DNA of 64,000 bases from Chrysomallon squamiferum (GCA_012295275.1 CM022672.1:26850930-26914929), one strand, 5' to 3'. Shown: positions 19,830-33,700, counted from the first letter of the stretch. Numbers and translations are program-made. Notes: generated by a model not told the origin, from the sequence alone.

Positions 19830-21250
19830 CCTGAAACTGTTTTGTGATGAATTTCTCTTCTATAAATTATGCATGTAGCAACATTTTACTCCTTGTTCTA
19901 AGCTACTGGAATTTGCTTTTAATGTGAAACCCTACGCATTTCCTTTCCTTTGTCGTCGTTTTTTTCCAAATAGATGTTTGTTTGACATCAAACAATCGTT
20001 AAGAAATAACATTCTAAAGTTCAGAAAGGTAATGGATATGTTTTTTTTTTTTTTTTTTTTAAATGTTGGAAGTAATTGGTATAAACAAACAGTGACTCTC
20101 GATGTACATTTTGCTGCTGTTTTCATCAAACACGTTACGAAAGAAAAAAGTTTTGCGGATTTTTTTTACTTGTAAATAAAAGATTCTGCCTTAATTTTAT
20201 TCAGCTGTGTTTTCCTCCTTTATTCTTGATGCACTCATTTAACAAATCTCATTCTAAAAACAGCCGTAACTTTGAGTACCATTCGTACGATTAAGCCAAA
20301 CAAATATAGCAGTAATAGTAGTAGTAGTAATAATAATAAAAAATTTATACATGAAAATTTCCATTGGGTAATAAAGCAAGTAACAAGCTATTTAAAATAA
20401 CTGGAACAGGATGAGACTGAAGATCGTATAATCTCCTCAGCACTTTATTTTATTTATTTTTATATTTGTCTGTCTGTCTATCTATACATCTATTTACTTT
20501 TAAGTGTGTTTGTTTGTTTGTTTGTTATTGCTCTCCAGTTAAAGTCTGTCTCCTGGTAAACATAAAAGAATGAAAGAAACGGAAATGCATTTGCATTAAC
20601 AAAATATTAATATTAAAACACTGGAGTCAGTGAAACACAAATTACCATAATCTGAAGACCACAGAAGAAGACAAATGCAATTTTTTTTCATGAAATCAAA
20701 AACGTCTAAATGATCGATGATGTTAAGAAATGAGCAACGTAGTCCTCATCAAAATCTTGTTTTGTCACTGCAGATATTAAAAACGGCGCCACTAGACTCG
20801 CCTCTACCACTAAATCTACAAATTAATTGATATTATGCACACAAAATGCACGAAACTGCTCACAGCTGTGACCACAGAAATTAACAGTCGCTGGTTCGTG
20901 AAAACCCTTTTATGTATTTTTCTATCTCTGTCTAATTACTTAAAGTTTTACAATCTTGTTATAGAAAAATCTCAGTTTTTTCCGTATCAGCTAATGACAT
21001 TAGCTTGTTCTTTCTTCCTCTCTCAGTCTCTAGAATTAATATGAAACAACCTTCATCAGTTGATAAATTTTAGGAATTAATTATTTTATTACGAAAAAAA
21101 AAATAATAATAAGAAGAAGAAGAAGAAGAAAAAGAAATGCATGAACATTTTTTCATGGTAACCAAATGTTAATTTTCTTCCAGTTGCCAAGCAAGATGAA
21201 CAGATGTCCAAAGTACTTCGCTGATTTATTTAGCATCACCGAAATATTTT
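19830..21250. other. Gene-free stretch
   Basis: It contains a poly-T run (20040-20060), CTGT/CTAT units (20470-20492), TTTG units (20506-20526) and AAG units (21108-21130). No gene is recognised. Confidence 0.6.
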
Positions 21251-21252
21251 TA

Positions 21253-21334
<82 letters not shown>

Positions 21335-21484
21335 TAATAATAAATAATAATAATAATAATAATAGTATTAGTAATAGCAATAGTAATAATAATAGTAACA
21401 GTAATAATAGTAATAGTAATAGTAATAGTAATAATAATAATAGCAATAACAACAATAATAATGATAATAATAACAGTAATAGTG

Positions 21485-21517
<33 letters not shown>

Positions 21518-21665
21518 GTAATAATAATAGTAGTAGTAATAATAATAATAATAGAAGAAGATGGCAATGAAGAACAACTACAAAAACGACGATAATGATA
21601 ACAACAATAAAGATGGTGGTAATAACGATGACAATACTATTGATGATGATGAAGATAACATAATA
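21253..21665. repeat. Long compound (AAT)n tract with AGT, AAC and GAT interruptions
   Basis: A near-pure AAT run (21253-21362) grades into AAT mixed with AGT/AGC/AAC (21363-21570) and then GAT/AAC/GGT units to about 21660. Plus-strand translation gives polyasparagine and minus-strand gives polyleucine or isoleucine; both are by-products of the repeat. Confidence 0.95.
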
Positions 21666-21669
21666 TTAG

Positions 21670-22400
21670 ACATACAAAATAAAGATCTATCAGCAGTGAG
21701 GCTATTAACTGATTGGAATATTTTCGTGAGCTTGTACCATTGTCTACATCATCGTTTTTACTACTACTTTTATTTGCTTTGGCTTTCGGTAAAAAAAAAC
21801 CTAAATTTTATTCATACCGCAGCACATAAGTACATTCAGAAGAATACTCCATAGAAGCTCACTAGAGCTGAACATTTGAATTACCTACATACTTTTCTCT
21901 TTCCAAATCACATTAGCTATCATGGCCCTGCCTACATAATTATAAAGGCCATGACTTTTTTTCGAAATCCTGATGAAAACATAGATTAAATTTACTTTAC
22001 TGTCATTATCCAGATGATAATTAGACGCATTAATATGTTATTCTCTGCCTACACAATCTAAATTACTGTTGTTTGTGTGTTTTTTTTTTTTTCAATCAGA
22101 TTAGAATTACACGACAGTGGCTGATTATGCCTGATAACAACATAATATATAGTTTTTCAGAATGGTTGCTGTATTAAATATACACAGTCACGCCACCAAT
22201 GCGAAATATTAGAGATAACTATTCAGCGATATCACACAGTACTGATAATCCACGCACAAAACACTACAATTACTGAATCGTGTAATCGCTGTGTTGTTAT
22301 TATTTCGTTTTGACTCACTGATAATAACCCTTTGATCTGACGAAATTAACAAAATAAATAGTATGGCGTCAATTTTCTCTGTTCCATTCAATTAATTGCT
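21670..22400. other. Gene-free unique sequence
   Basis: AT-rich sequence without repeats longer than short homopolymers. No exon-like piece is seen. Confidence 0.5.
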
Positions 22401-22404
22401 GTAC

Positions 22405-22915
22405 TTCGTTCCTTCGACGATATCGAACCAATTTGGGCCCTTTGGCGACCACGGCTTAGAAATCGTTTTCTCCTCGACTGTGCAAATTTAATAGATTCTA
22501 CTTAATTGGTGTAATTTGGCAGATTACCACTCCGGACTTTTTGACAGCAGCTATACATACATTACGCCGAGAGAAAACTGTTTTAATTGGACTTCACGAC
22601 AACACGGTCGAGTGTCGTTCGCTGGCTAAGAGCGCCGAAAATAATGGCGGAAAACATCGAGGAATAAATGATGTTGATGAACGTTTGATTCGGGTTTTGT
22701 CGATCGCGGACACTGGTAAAAGATTTACACAGCTAATTTGTTTTTGTAAAGTGCCCTGATTCTTCGGAAGCACCGTCGTCTCTCTGCAAGCTACGAGAAA
22801 TTTACTTTAAACATGATCAAAGTAATGCGACTCGCAAGGGTTATTTATCTAATTAGCATACTCCCATGATGCACTGCCGGCAGCCATAATTAACTTGCTA
22901 GTTCAGGCTTTCATA
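22405..22915. promoter_or_regulatory. Candidate conserved noncoding element B
   Basis: This is a repeat-free, GC-richer island of about 500 bp. It contains ctaattagcatactc (22849-22863), which recurs in an ungapped 44-base similarity at 45748-45791, and cagccataattaa (22881-22893), which recurs at 10681. TAATTA is a homeodomain core. A 72-codon open frame (22541-22759) has no recognisable family, and I read it as incidental. Confidence 0.4.
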
Positions 22916-23454
22916 GAGGATAATGGAAAGGGTAAAAAAAAAACACAAAAAAACAACAACCGCCAGCTCAAAAACCCTGATGTTTGTGACATGTTAAGAT
23001 ATACCGGATGCTGTAACATGCGATCGAAAACATCTGTTTTTAATTAAATATTTGAGAAAAATGCTCTGGCTTCTTCCTTGTTTAATACAGTGTGATTTAC
23101 TGTTGATTGGTCTTCCGCTGTTTAGAGCTCGATGTTCAGGGTCTATTTGATTTAATAAAAAGAAGCCTGTAAAGTGCGAGAATGTGTTAAATGCGACAGT
23201 CCGAGTTAAGAATGGCAAAGGTTTATAATCAACATTAATATCCAATAACACACACAACCCTCCCAGAATACCACGGTCGTGTTAGGCGAATTAACAGTGC
23301 TTTGTGCTGTTACTTATATGAAAAGAAGAAGAAATTAATAAATGCTTGGTTTGAAAGCTTAACATTTCACGGGGGAGGGAATAAATATAGTACCAGTGCA
23401 GTTACAGCTTTTAGCAGCGGGCTTTTCTCATTAAAAGCGCGTTTCAATGCATGT

Positions 23455-23625
23455 TTGTATGAATGTATATATGTTTGTATATATATGTTTTTATATATGT
23501 ATGTATGTATTTATGTATGTATGTTTGTACGTGTGTCATAAAATTATTATCAGGAGTTAGGTATGTGTGCTAAATACGTTAACATATACGTATGTGTGTG
23601 TAGTGTGTGTGTGTGTCTCTCTCTT

Positions 23626-23675
<50 letters not shown>
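23455..23675. repeat. GTAT and GT microsatellites
   Basis: Degenerate GTAT/TATG units lie at 23457-23530, then GT runs at 23593-23612 and 23637-23671 with a short CT/TA patch between. Confidence 0.9.
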
Positions 23676-23676
<1 letters not shown>

Positions 23677-23999
23677 GGAAGGCACATTTTACGTAATCTG
23701 AATCGATTATAAGTACATGCTGTAATACGATATACGAATGCATCTACATAACCAGCGTGTGGAGCATCTAAGCTATATTAATAATTTTATAATAAGCATG
23801 TGCCAGTATAGTTTGTAATGAAACCTCTCATGTAGCAAGGTCGTTTCTTTTGTAACGCGTCTCTATCGACCAGCGTTTCATGATTAACGAATATCCAGTG
23901 CCAGCACTTAGTACAAATCACCGTCACGCTATTAGCTGTAAAGTGATACGTCTTTCACAACACAAACAACTCCGACAGCTTCACTTACCAAGCCGCTGG

Positions 24000-24435
24000 C
24001 AGCATACGATGTTTACTACCGAGAGCTATAGCATACGATAATGTACTGTACTAAGGTAGGAACGTAATCCACAATGATAGCTAGCGTATATAGTACAGTG
24101 GTAACGTACGATGTTTACCATGGAGAACGAAAGCTTACGATAAACTAAAGTACTAAGGTACAAACGTAACCCAGAGTTGTAGCATTGGGGATTATATATA
24201 GTACAGTGGTAACGTACTGTGTTTACCGAGAATGATAGCATGCAGTAATTAACAATGGTAAAGTACGAACGTAACCCAGAATGATAGCATAGGGTATACA
24301 ATAAAATGATAACGTACTCTGTTTATCACCGATAACATACTATAAGGTACAGTGCCAAGGTACGACCTTAACCCAGAATGATAGCTAGAGCTTATAGTAC
24401 AGTAGTAACGTACGATGTTTATCACCGAGTAAGGT
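24000..24435. repeat. Diverged tandem repeat, ~100 bp unit, about four copies
   Basis: A core of acgta(c) g/t-tgttta recurs near 24006, 24107, 24214, 24315 and 24409, followed each time by agaatgatagca-like sequence, then aaggtacgaacgtaacccaga and tatagtacagtggtaacgtac. Copies are diverged. On the minus strand the unit stays open in one frame, giving a 91-codon frame with an imperfect ~34-residue repeat containing (S/C)GLR(S/L)Y and VRYHCTIY. I see no evidence that it is a gene. Confidence 0.8.
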
Positions 24436-25015
24436 ACGAAATTAACCGAAAGCGATACTATTTAGTATTTGAAACAGCGCTAACAAACGGCCTTCAGTGA
24501 GAGAGACAGCATAAGGTATGTGATACATTAACAAACATACGGTATATCCTATAGTTATAACGTACGGCATCATAACGTGTAACATACGTACTGACGTGTT
24601 CATTAATTTAGACTGGTTATGGGCTCCATGATGAAAAGTGAGAACATACAGTGTATAGTGTGATAAAACTGTAGTGGACATCGAAAAGCAGTAATGAATA
24701 ATGTTAACGTAATTCACAAAATACAAAATACAAACGTAGGAGATTAATGTATGTGATTAACATAGGTAACGTTTTGTAACGTAATGAAATAACGTACAAA
24801 CAAGATAAATATATACCATTAATATGGACTGATAATGTATTGTTTAAAATAACGTAAACTGTGAACGTAGAGTGATTACGTGTGGTATTAAAGCATGGTC
24901 TTAAAATAGGACTTTAACGTATAAATATGATGGCGGAGGTAACGTACAGTATTTAATAATATCACTGGTTACGTTCATCAGTTATGAACACTGGTAACGT
25001 ATGATTTTTTACAAA
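24436..25015. repeat. TAACGTA-rich decayed repeat flank
   Basis: The string aacgt, usually as taacgta or aacgtac, occurs more than ten times in this stretch, continuing the vocabulary of the adjacent tandem repeat without a clear period. It is probably decayed copies of the same satellite. Confidence 0.55.
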
Positions 25016-25069
25016 CTTTTATTATCGATTCTATTTTATTTTAACTCATGATGACAATTACTATGATTA

Positions 25070-25560
25070 TATTGACAGACAGACAGATAGACAGACAGAC
25101 AGATAGATAGACAGATAAACTGATACACATACCGCTATACAGTGTTGATATATATTAGTTATGGACGGAGGTAATGCTAGACCAGTTTGTTTTCGGTCCC
25201 CAAGCAAATTATGTATCTTTGACGTATTATAAAAATCAAATAAAAACACAATAATAAAATAAAGTGAAATGAAGATGACACTGATTATTGTTGAGATAAA
25301 GCATGTTATTGTTTCACAGTACAGTGCAGTGAGATATCAAAAATAAATAAATAAAATAAAATAGAATAAAATAAAATGAAATAAAATTTATAAAGTATAT
25401 AAAATAAGAAGAAAAAGTTAAAAAAAAAAATAAAAAGGAAAAGAAATGAAAGAATTTTAAATAAAATAAAAAGGATTAAAGTAATGAACAACCAATTAAG
25501 ATAAAAATAAAAAAAAATATAATAAAAATAAAAATTTAAATAAAACAGTGTCAAAACTAT
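25070..25560. repeat. GACA/GATA run and A-rich AAATA sequence
   Basis: gacagaca/gata units lie at 25075-25116. Strongly A-rich degenerate AAAATA/AAATA repeats fill 25335-25545. Confidence 0.8.
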
Positions 25561-25759
25561 ACAGTCATATATGTTATTTATAACGTGTTAAGCGTTACTC
25601 TGTTAAAGGAAATTATACGTGTATCTCACATAATAAAATATATTCAAAACTGTAAAAACATTCCCCCATGGAAAACCGATCCCACGAATTTCCTTTCGTG
25701 ATTCTTTGACATATGTAAATCCTGGATAAACTGAAATATATTTTTATAGTTTCTAATAC

Positions 25760-25884
25760 GTTAAACACCTACCACACATACGGATACACACATAGATACA
25801 AATATTCGTACGTACATACATACGTATATACATATGTAAGTACATACACACGTACATACATATATATTGTGTTTTATAAAATTA

Positions 25885-25919
<35 letters not shown>

Positions 25920-25920
25920 C
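25760..25920. repeat. CATA/ACGTA and TA microsatellites
   Basis: Degenerate cata, cgta and gata units lie at 25772-25866, then a TA run at 25886-25917. Confidence 0.85.
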
Positions 25921-25924
25921 AGCT

Positions 25925-26865
25925 TGGAGGGTTTTATATCTTGTTCCAACAGACAAGGGGGAAAATACTGCATCATTTTATAAATCATTCACGAAGTAGA
26001 ATTGGGTAGAACGGAAAATAACAAATAATGGGACCAAATGGGATCGATCGTGCAATCTACTACGCCATAATCCCTTGCCAATCCCTTGCCAATCCCTTTC
26101 AAAGGGAGGACACTGTACATAAAATGGCTGTGTTGTTAATAAATACAGCTACAATTCGATCTCATCAACTTACTGATTATTTTTCTCTATTCATCAACAT
26201 TAAGCCTTCACCATTAAAGACCATTATAAACGATAAAAATTAGGAAGTAATTTCAACATTATTTTTGGCAATTGCAATATAACGTCCTCTTATTTTTATT
26301 ACACTTATTTTTATTTTTTTATTTTTTTTTTTAACTCTCTCTGCGTATAAAGGTAATTATGTGGCGTTCAAATTGACTTTTCTAGCCAAATGGTCAGAAA
26401 CAATGGAAATTCTGCGGAACAGAACAAAACGAGAAAGAATTGCAATTCGGCACGTTTGTGTGAAAGAAAAAGAAATATTGAAGACCGTTAATGGAAGCTG
26501 ATTATAAAGTTGGGTCGTGTCTTTTTCTTAAGAGAGACATTATAAAGAAAGGTTGTTGTTTTTTATTATTAGGGAAAGAAATAAAGAGAATTATTTAATG
26601 ATTTTAAATTATAACGGTCAGTATAAATCCACAAAAAACAAAAGGAAAAAAAAATTAAACATTATATACATATGGACACGTAAACACAGACAACAAAGCC
26701 TTAGATACATGTAAACACCGATATACAAAGAGCCCATAACATAATATACACGAATAAAAAGTACAATAATTTATTTCCTGGGTTTTAGAAAAGACAACAT
26801 CTTTTAACATATTTTTAAAAGTATGGGGAAAAAAATTGAAAAACAAACTAATAATAAATCCTGAG
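25925..26865. other. Gene-free unique sequence
   Basis: A tiny tandem duplication, aatcccttgcc, occurs at 26069-26091. No exon-like sequence is seen elsewhere. Confidence 0.5.
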
Positions 26866-26867
26866 TA

Positions 26868-26868
26868 A

Positions 26869-26941
<73 letters not shown>

Positions 26942-27155
26942 TAATGATGATGATTATGGTTGTGGTTGGGTAGTGGTGGTAGTGGCTGTGGTGGTTTTGA
27001 TGATAATGATGTCGATGACGATGATGATGATGATAGTGGTGCTGATAATGATGATGATGATGGTGATGATGACAACGATAATCACAAAAAAAAAAAAAAG
27101 AAAAAAATTCATATATTATTAATTGAAATATTCGGTTTGTTTTATTTTATTTGGT

Positions 27156-27190
<35 letters not shown>
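26868..27190. repeat. (AAT)n, GGT/GAT and TA compound tract
   Basis: AAT at 26868-26943 passes to TGG/GTG units (26955-26998), GAT units (27000-27075), a poly-A patch and a TA run at 27157-27188. Confidence 0.93.
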
Positions 27191-27191
<1 letters not shown>

Positions 27192-27404
27192 CTACCTAAG
27201 TATTACTTACCACAGAGATATATCAGTGTTATAAGGACAACGGCATGTAGATCTCTACTAATCATATCAGTTACAGTAAGAAGCGTCAGATGAACGCCTA
27301 CTGATATATATACATTGCTGATTAAAATCAGATATTAGTGTCACAGTATATCATAATACTTAAATCAGTTATAACCTTTTCAAGAAATCTTCTCCGAAAA
27401 AAAA

Positions 27405-27458
27405 AAAATAATAATAATAAAATAAAATAATAAATTTGGTGGAATTATAAAGAATACA

Positions 27459-27489
<31 letters not shown>

Positions 27490-27589
27490 GAAGGGAATAC
27501 GTTATTGTTTCTGAATTACAAAGAGAAAAGAAAAATTTATTTCAGAATCAAAAATAAATATTTTCGTGAAATTATATTTTTTGTATGTA

Positions 27590-27628
<39 letters not shown>

Positions 27629-27975
27629 TCGGAATTATTTACCCCCAAAAATGTTCTGTTAATTTTCTATGAAATACAATGAAATATTTTATTCTAATTA
27701 CATTATATATAAAAAAAAATTATAGGAATTACATAGAATAAACATTTTCTTGAGAGTACCCTAAGCAAAATGTGAAATCAGAATTTCTAAGAAAAAAATA
27801 TTTTCTTGGAATTACAAATAAATATTTATAAAAGGTATTTTCTAGGAATTACAAAGAAATATTTATAAAAAGTTTTTTCTAGAAATTTTGTCGAAAATAT
27901 ATTTTCTCGGAAGTATGTAATTTCTAAGAACAATCAGCATTCCTGGACTTACTTAGAAAAATATTTTCAGTTTTT
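27405..27975. repeat. Degenerate ~45-60 bp repeats with TTTCTaGGAATTAcAaA core
   Basis: Variants of ttctaggaattacaaagaaa occur around 27720, 27805 and 27843, with weaker ones near 27510 and 27905. They are interleaved with aatatttataaaa. A poly-T run (27460-27483) and a GT/TA microsatellite (27590-27628) interrupt the series. Copies are too diverged to fix a unit length. Confidence 0.5.
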
Positions 27976-28570
27976 CTTTTATGAACTGAAAAATTAAAAT
28001 AACTTTAAAAAAAAACGAAACATTTTCATGTGTATTTTTAGTGTGGAAGAAAGCAGTCATTAAAAGATTTTTCTATAATTGCCTGGTCCATATCCTTACT
28101 AATGGCTTTCTCACAATACTGAATTATGGCCGATCTCGAAATCGATAATTTTAATAACTGAAACAAACTAAAGGCAACATGGGAAATCATAAAAAGTGCC
28201 ACTTTAAATTATTGTCAACTTATTCTAGAAAGATGTGCGATTCAGTTTGTACAGAGAGTAAATGGGGTCGGAAGAATTACGAGCGACTGTAACATCGAAT
28301 GAAAGTTATCTTCTTTTCTTAAACCATTTTTAATATTAATATATTGATTAACAGTAATTTAATACACTTCATTTGATAATTTTAAATAATATATAAAGGG
28401 TGTGTCTTTGTTTTCTACATATATTTATATCTGTCTCCTTGGATACTGATATTTGTATGGCACTGATGTTCTATGGCAATCGCGATTACAGATGTTTAAT
28501 ACATGAGACTGATATATTTTCAAAAGTAACAACAAAGGAAAAAAGTATTAATAAAATGAAGTAATAAAAA

Positions 28571-28572
28571 TG

Positions 28573-28646
<74 letters not shown>
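28571..28646. repeat. (AAT)n microsatellite
   Basis: A nearly pure AAT run of about 76 bases. Confidence 0.97.
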
Positions 28647-28648
<2 letters not shown>

Positions 28649-28649
28649 T

Positions 28650-30517
28650 GACAAATGGAAAGCGCAGAAGAGAAGCAGTTTATTATGAAAAACAAAATCT
28701 GAAGTTTTGTAACGAGTAGAAATAAAAATCATAAAATTCAAGAACTAGTTATCAATTTGTAGTAACATATGTATATCATGTCCATCACGAAGTAAATTAA
28801 TAATGTTTTCGTTTGTTTTCTCTCTTTTCCCCTCAAAACACTTCATTTAATACAATTTTTCTTTTGCTTAGTTTTTTGGAAGGGTTGAGAATTATTCGAA
28901 AAACGCATTTAGAAAATTGAATTACATAAAAAGGAAATTTTTGCTTTTAAAAACCTAATCAATTTGTTTCCACCATTTCATTTCGTTTTCCGCATAATTA
29001 TTTTCGTTTTTATGCTGAACTAAGTTTATTGCACTACACAAGTTCGTCATTTCATGACGACAGTCTGCACACTTTTATCTTCCATTTTGGTTCTGAAATG
29101 GAACGAAATTTATGAAATCTCTCCTGTTTTTTCTTCTTTTATTTCTCCTTTTTCTTTTTTTTTACCGTGTTGAAAAATAACATACAGAAGATAATTGTTA
29201 GATTTTTATTGTTGTATGTTCGCTGTCATTAAAACTCTTCATCATCGTTTTTATTATCTTTTTTAACATTGTGATTATTTTATTTATAATAAATATACTT
29301 TTTTCTATATCATCAACGTTGTCAAGTTTATTATCGATTATATTTACATAATGCCATTATTAGTTTATGATAATTATTATTATTTGATTAGGAGATCAGA
29401 ATTAATGATTGTGATGAAGGTAGTAATCATCATCATCATCTCATAACAATTATTATATCATCATTATCATCATCATATTCGTTTCTCTAATTATTTTCAT
29501 AGTCGGGTTGCTCTTATTGTTCTAGTTCTCGTAATCTTCTTGTTTTCTTCCATTTTCTTCATTTTCGAAAAAATCTTTTCTTCTTCTTCTTCTTCTTCAC
29601 CTTAATCGCCATTATTTAATTCATCTAGATCTTCCCATTATCATTTTTCCTCTAGTTCCTTTCACAGACGTCAATAACCTAATCGCTCTGATATCTTTAT
29701 TCAAACCTAAGACGAAAACAAAAACAAAAAAGTGTCGCAATCCATTCACTTTCTTCTTCTTCTTTTTTTTTTTTTGTTTCCCTCTACTTCCCAAGAAGCA
29801 TCGTCTCCTGGTTACAAATGTCTGCACGTTGTTCGGAGTCACGTCATTTCATGCCTGAAAGATCTGTTCCCCATTATTGTCATTGTCTCTCTCTGTCTCT
29901 CTACACTGAACGACAATTAATACCATAAAGCAATCTCGAATCAAGACCCTATTACGACTGAAAAGCCAAAGACAAGTAAAAGTGGATGTAATGGAAGGAG
30001 ATAAAAGGAAATCAAGATGCACTTAGAAACGTCAGAATTATCGACTGCTAATAGTCGTCTACTATACAACACTAATGCACTTCCGCACATTCCAGCAAGG
30101 CGGTTGTTAGACGGGTGTTTTTATGCGACTTTTGAGAGACCTAGCGAAAGGTGGTCGGACGTTTTACAAGCTTTTAGCACCACTTACGGATTATGTTCGC
30201 TAGGATCATACAGTGCGAAACGTTTTTCTAACCAGTTCTTAATTGTCTTCATTATTCAGAAAAGCATCTTCTGATTCTCAAAACTCTGTTTCTTTTTTGT
30301 TTTGCTTTTTTTTTTCTTGGCCTTTTCTTTTTCTTCTTTTTAAAGAAAAATTATTTTTATAATTTATTCTTTGTTTTTCTCTTTTTTTTTTTAAGCTTTT
30401 ATAAAGAAATCTCTATGTTGTTACGTTTTTATAACTTTTTCTTTCGTTTTCTTCTTTTATTATTATTATTTTTCTTTCTTAATTTTAAAAAAATCTATAT
30501 TTCGTTGTTATTTTTCT

Positions 30518-30558
<41 letters not shown>

Positions 30559-30770
30559 TATATATATATATTTATGTTAATTTTTTGGTTTTAATCTTTA
30601 TTTTGTTGTGTTTATAACTTATTCTATGTTAATCTTGTTTCATTTTCTTCCCGCCATAATTTAAGAAAATAATCTTTGTTATTATGTTCACTTGATTATG
30701 TGAAAAAATCTTGTCATTTTTGTTGACTAAGATTCACTAAGAGTTCTATTTGGAAATAAATCTAATGCTA
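28650..30770. other. Gene-free pyrimidine- and AT-rich stretch
   Basis: ATC/ATT degenerate repeats occupy 29235-29475. TTC units lie at 29580-29596 and 29752-29763, T-rich sequence at 30290-30520 and a TA run at 30523-30570. An 85-codon open frame at 30017-30274 matches no family I recognise. Confidence 0.55.
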
Positions 30771-33700
30771 GACGTACACAGTACAAGTAGTAACAGAGTA
30801 CACGTAGTAACATTACACGCAGTAACACAGTACAAGTAGTAACACAGTACACATAATAACACAGTACACGTAGTAACACTCTATAAGTAGTAAACAGTAC
30901 CCGTAGAAACACTCTACAGGTAGTAACACTCTATAAGTAGTACACGGAACACGTAGTAAGACAGTAAAGACTAACACAGTACACATGGTAACACTCTACA
31001 CGTAGTAAAACAATACACGTACTAACACTCTACACGTAGTAACATTCTACACGTAGTAACAAAGAACACGTATTATGCAGTACACGTAGCAACACAGTAC
31101 AAGTAATAACTGAGTACACGTAGTAACACAGTACAAGTAGTAACACACTACACGTAGTAACACAATATACGTAGTAACACTCTAAAGTAGTAACAGAGTA
31201 CACGTTGTAACACTCTATAAGTAGTACACAGAACACGAAGAAACAGAGTAAAGTAGTAACAGAGTACACGTAGTAACACAGTATACGTTATAACACTCTA
31301 AAAGTAGTAACACAGTACACGTAGTAATACAGTACAAGTAGTACCAAGAGCACACATAGTAACGCAGTACACGTAGTAACACAGTATACGTTATAACACT
31401 CTACATGTAGAAATACAGTACAAGTAGTACCAGAGCACACGTAGTAACACAGTAAATTAGGAACAGAGTACACGTAGTAAGAAAGTATACGTTACACCAC
31501 TATACACGTAGTAACACAGTAAAGTAGTAACAAAGAACACGTAGCAACAGAGTACACGTATTAACACAATCCACGGAGTAACACTCTACACGTAGTAACA
31601 TTCTAAAGTAGTAACAGAGTACACGTAGTAACACAGTATACGTTATAACACTACATGTAGTAACACACACAGTATACACGTAGTAACACTCTGTAACAAA
31701 GAACACGTAATATGCAGTACACGTAGAAACACCAGAGCACACATAACAACCACGGTAACACGTTGTAACAAAGAACACGTAGTATGCAGTACACGTAGAA
31801 ACAGTACAAGTAATAACAGTACACGTATTAACACTGTCCACGGAGTAACACTCTATAAGTAGTATACAGTGCACGTAGTAATACAGTGCACGTAGTAATA
31901 CAGTACAAGTAGTACCAGAGCACACGTAGTAACACAGTAAAGTAGGAACAGAGTCAGGTAGTAACACAGTATACGTTATAACACTCTACATGTAGTAACA
32001 AAGTACACGTAGTAACACTCTACACGTAGTAAAACAGTAAAGTAGGAACAGAGTACACGTAGTAAGACAGTATACGTTACACCACTCTACACATAATAAC
32101 ACTCTATACGTAGAAACACAGTACACGTAGTAACACTCTACACATAGTAAAACAGTACACGTAGTAGCAGAGTACACATAATAAATAACACAATACACAT
32201 AGTAACACAGTACACGTAGTACACAATACACGTAGTATACAGTATAAGTAGTAACAGAGCACACTTAGTAACACACTCCACGTAGTAACAGAGTACACGT
32301 AGTAACACTCTACACGTTGTATCACAGTACAAGTACTAACAGAGTACACGTAGTAACACTGTACACGTAGTAACACAGTATAAGTAGTAACAAAGCACAG
32401 TAGTAACAGAGTACACGTAGTAACACAGTACAAGTAATAACAGAGTACACGTAGTATAAAGTGCAAGTAGTATCCAGTGCACGTAGTAACACAGTAAGGC
32501 AGTAACACAATACAGGCAGTAAAACAGTAAAGTAGTAACAGAGTAGACGTAGTAACACGGTCCACGTAATAAAACAGTACACGTAGTAACACTACACGTA
32601 GTAAACAGTACAAGTAGTAAGAGAGTACACGTAGTAACACTAGTCCACGTAGAAACAGAGTACACGTAGTATACAGTACAAGTAGTAACACAGTACACGT
32701 AGTAACACTCTACACGTAGTATACAGTAAAAGTACTAACAGAGTACACGTAGTAACACAGTCGACGTAGTAACATTAATTCACGTAGAAAAACAGTACAC
32801 GTAGTAACACAGTACACGTAGTAACACTCTAGACGTAGTATCACAGTACAAGTAGTGACAGAGTACACTTAGTAACACTGCATACGTAGTAACAAAGCAC
32901 AGTAGTAACAGAGTACACATAATAACAGAGTATACATAGTAACACTCTACACGTAGTATATTGTGCACGAGGTATCCAGTGCACGTAGTAACACAGTACA
33001 GGTAGTAACACAGTCCACGTAATAAAACAGTACAGGTAGTAACAGAGTACTCGTAGTAACACTCTACACGTAGTATACAGTACAGGTAGTAACAGAGTAC
33101 ACGTAGTATACAGTACAAATAGTAACACTAGTCCACGTAGTAACAGAGTACACGTAGTAACACTAGTCCACGTAGTAATACAGTAGAAGTAGTAACAGAG
33201 TACACGTAGTAACAGAGTCCATGTAGTAACATTAGTTCACGTAGTAAAACAGTACACGTAGTAACACAGTAGAAGTAGTAACAGAGTACACGTAGTAGCA
33301 TTAGTAAAACAGTACAAGTAGTAACAGAGTACACACGTAGTAACACAGTACAAGTAATAACATAACACACATAGTAACACTCTTCACCTAGTATATAGTG
33401 CACGCAGTAACACAGTCCACGTAATAAAACAGTACACGTAGTATACAGTACAAGTAGTAACACTAGTCCACGTAGAAACAGAGTACACATAGTAACACAG
33501 TCACCGTAGTAACATTAGTTCACGTAGTAAAACAGTACACGTAGTAACACAGTACAAGTAGTAACAGAGTACACGTAGTAACACTCTACACGTAGGAAAA
33601 CTACACGTAGTAACACAGTACATGTAGTGACAGAGTACACGCAGAAACACTACAAATAGTAAAAGTAGTAACACTCTACACGTAGTACACATTTGTGTAG

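Noticed and set aside
21166-21577. Poly-Asn, poly-Leu, poly-Ile and poly-Tyr frames
   Set aside because: They are direct translations of the AAT compound microsatellite. The same applies at 56.7-57.0, 59.0-59.3 and 59.7-59.95 kb.
24026-24301. 91-codon minus-strand frame with a ~34-residue internal repeat
   Set aside because: It mirrors the ~100 bp tandem repeat, and copies outside the frame contain stops. No signal of selection can be seen by eye.
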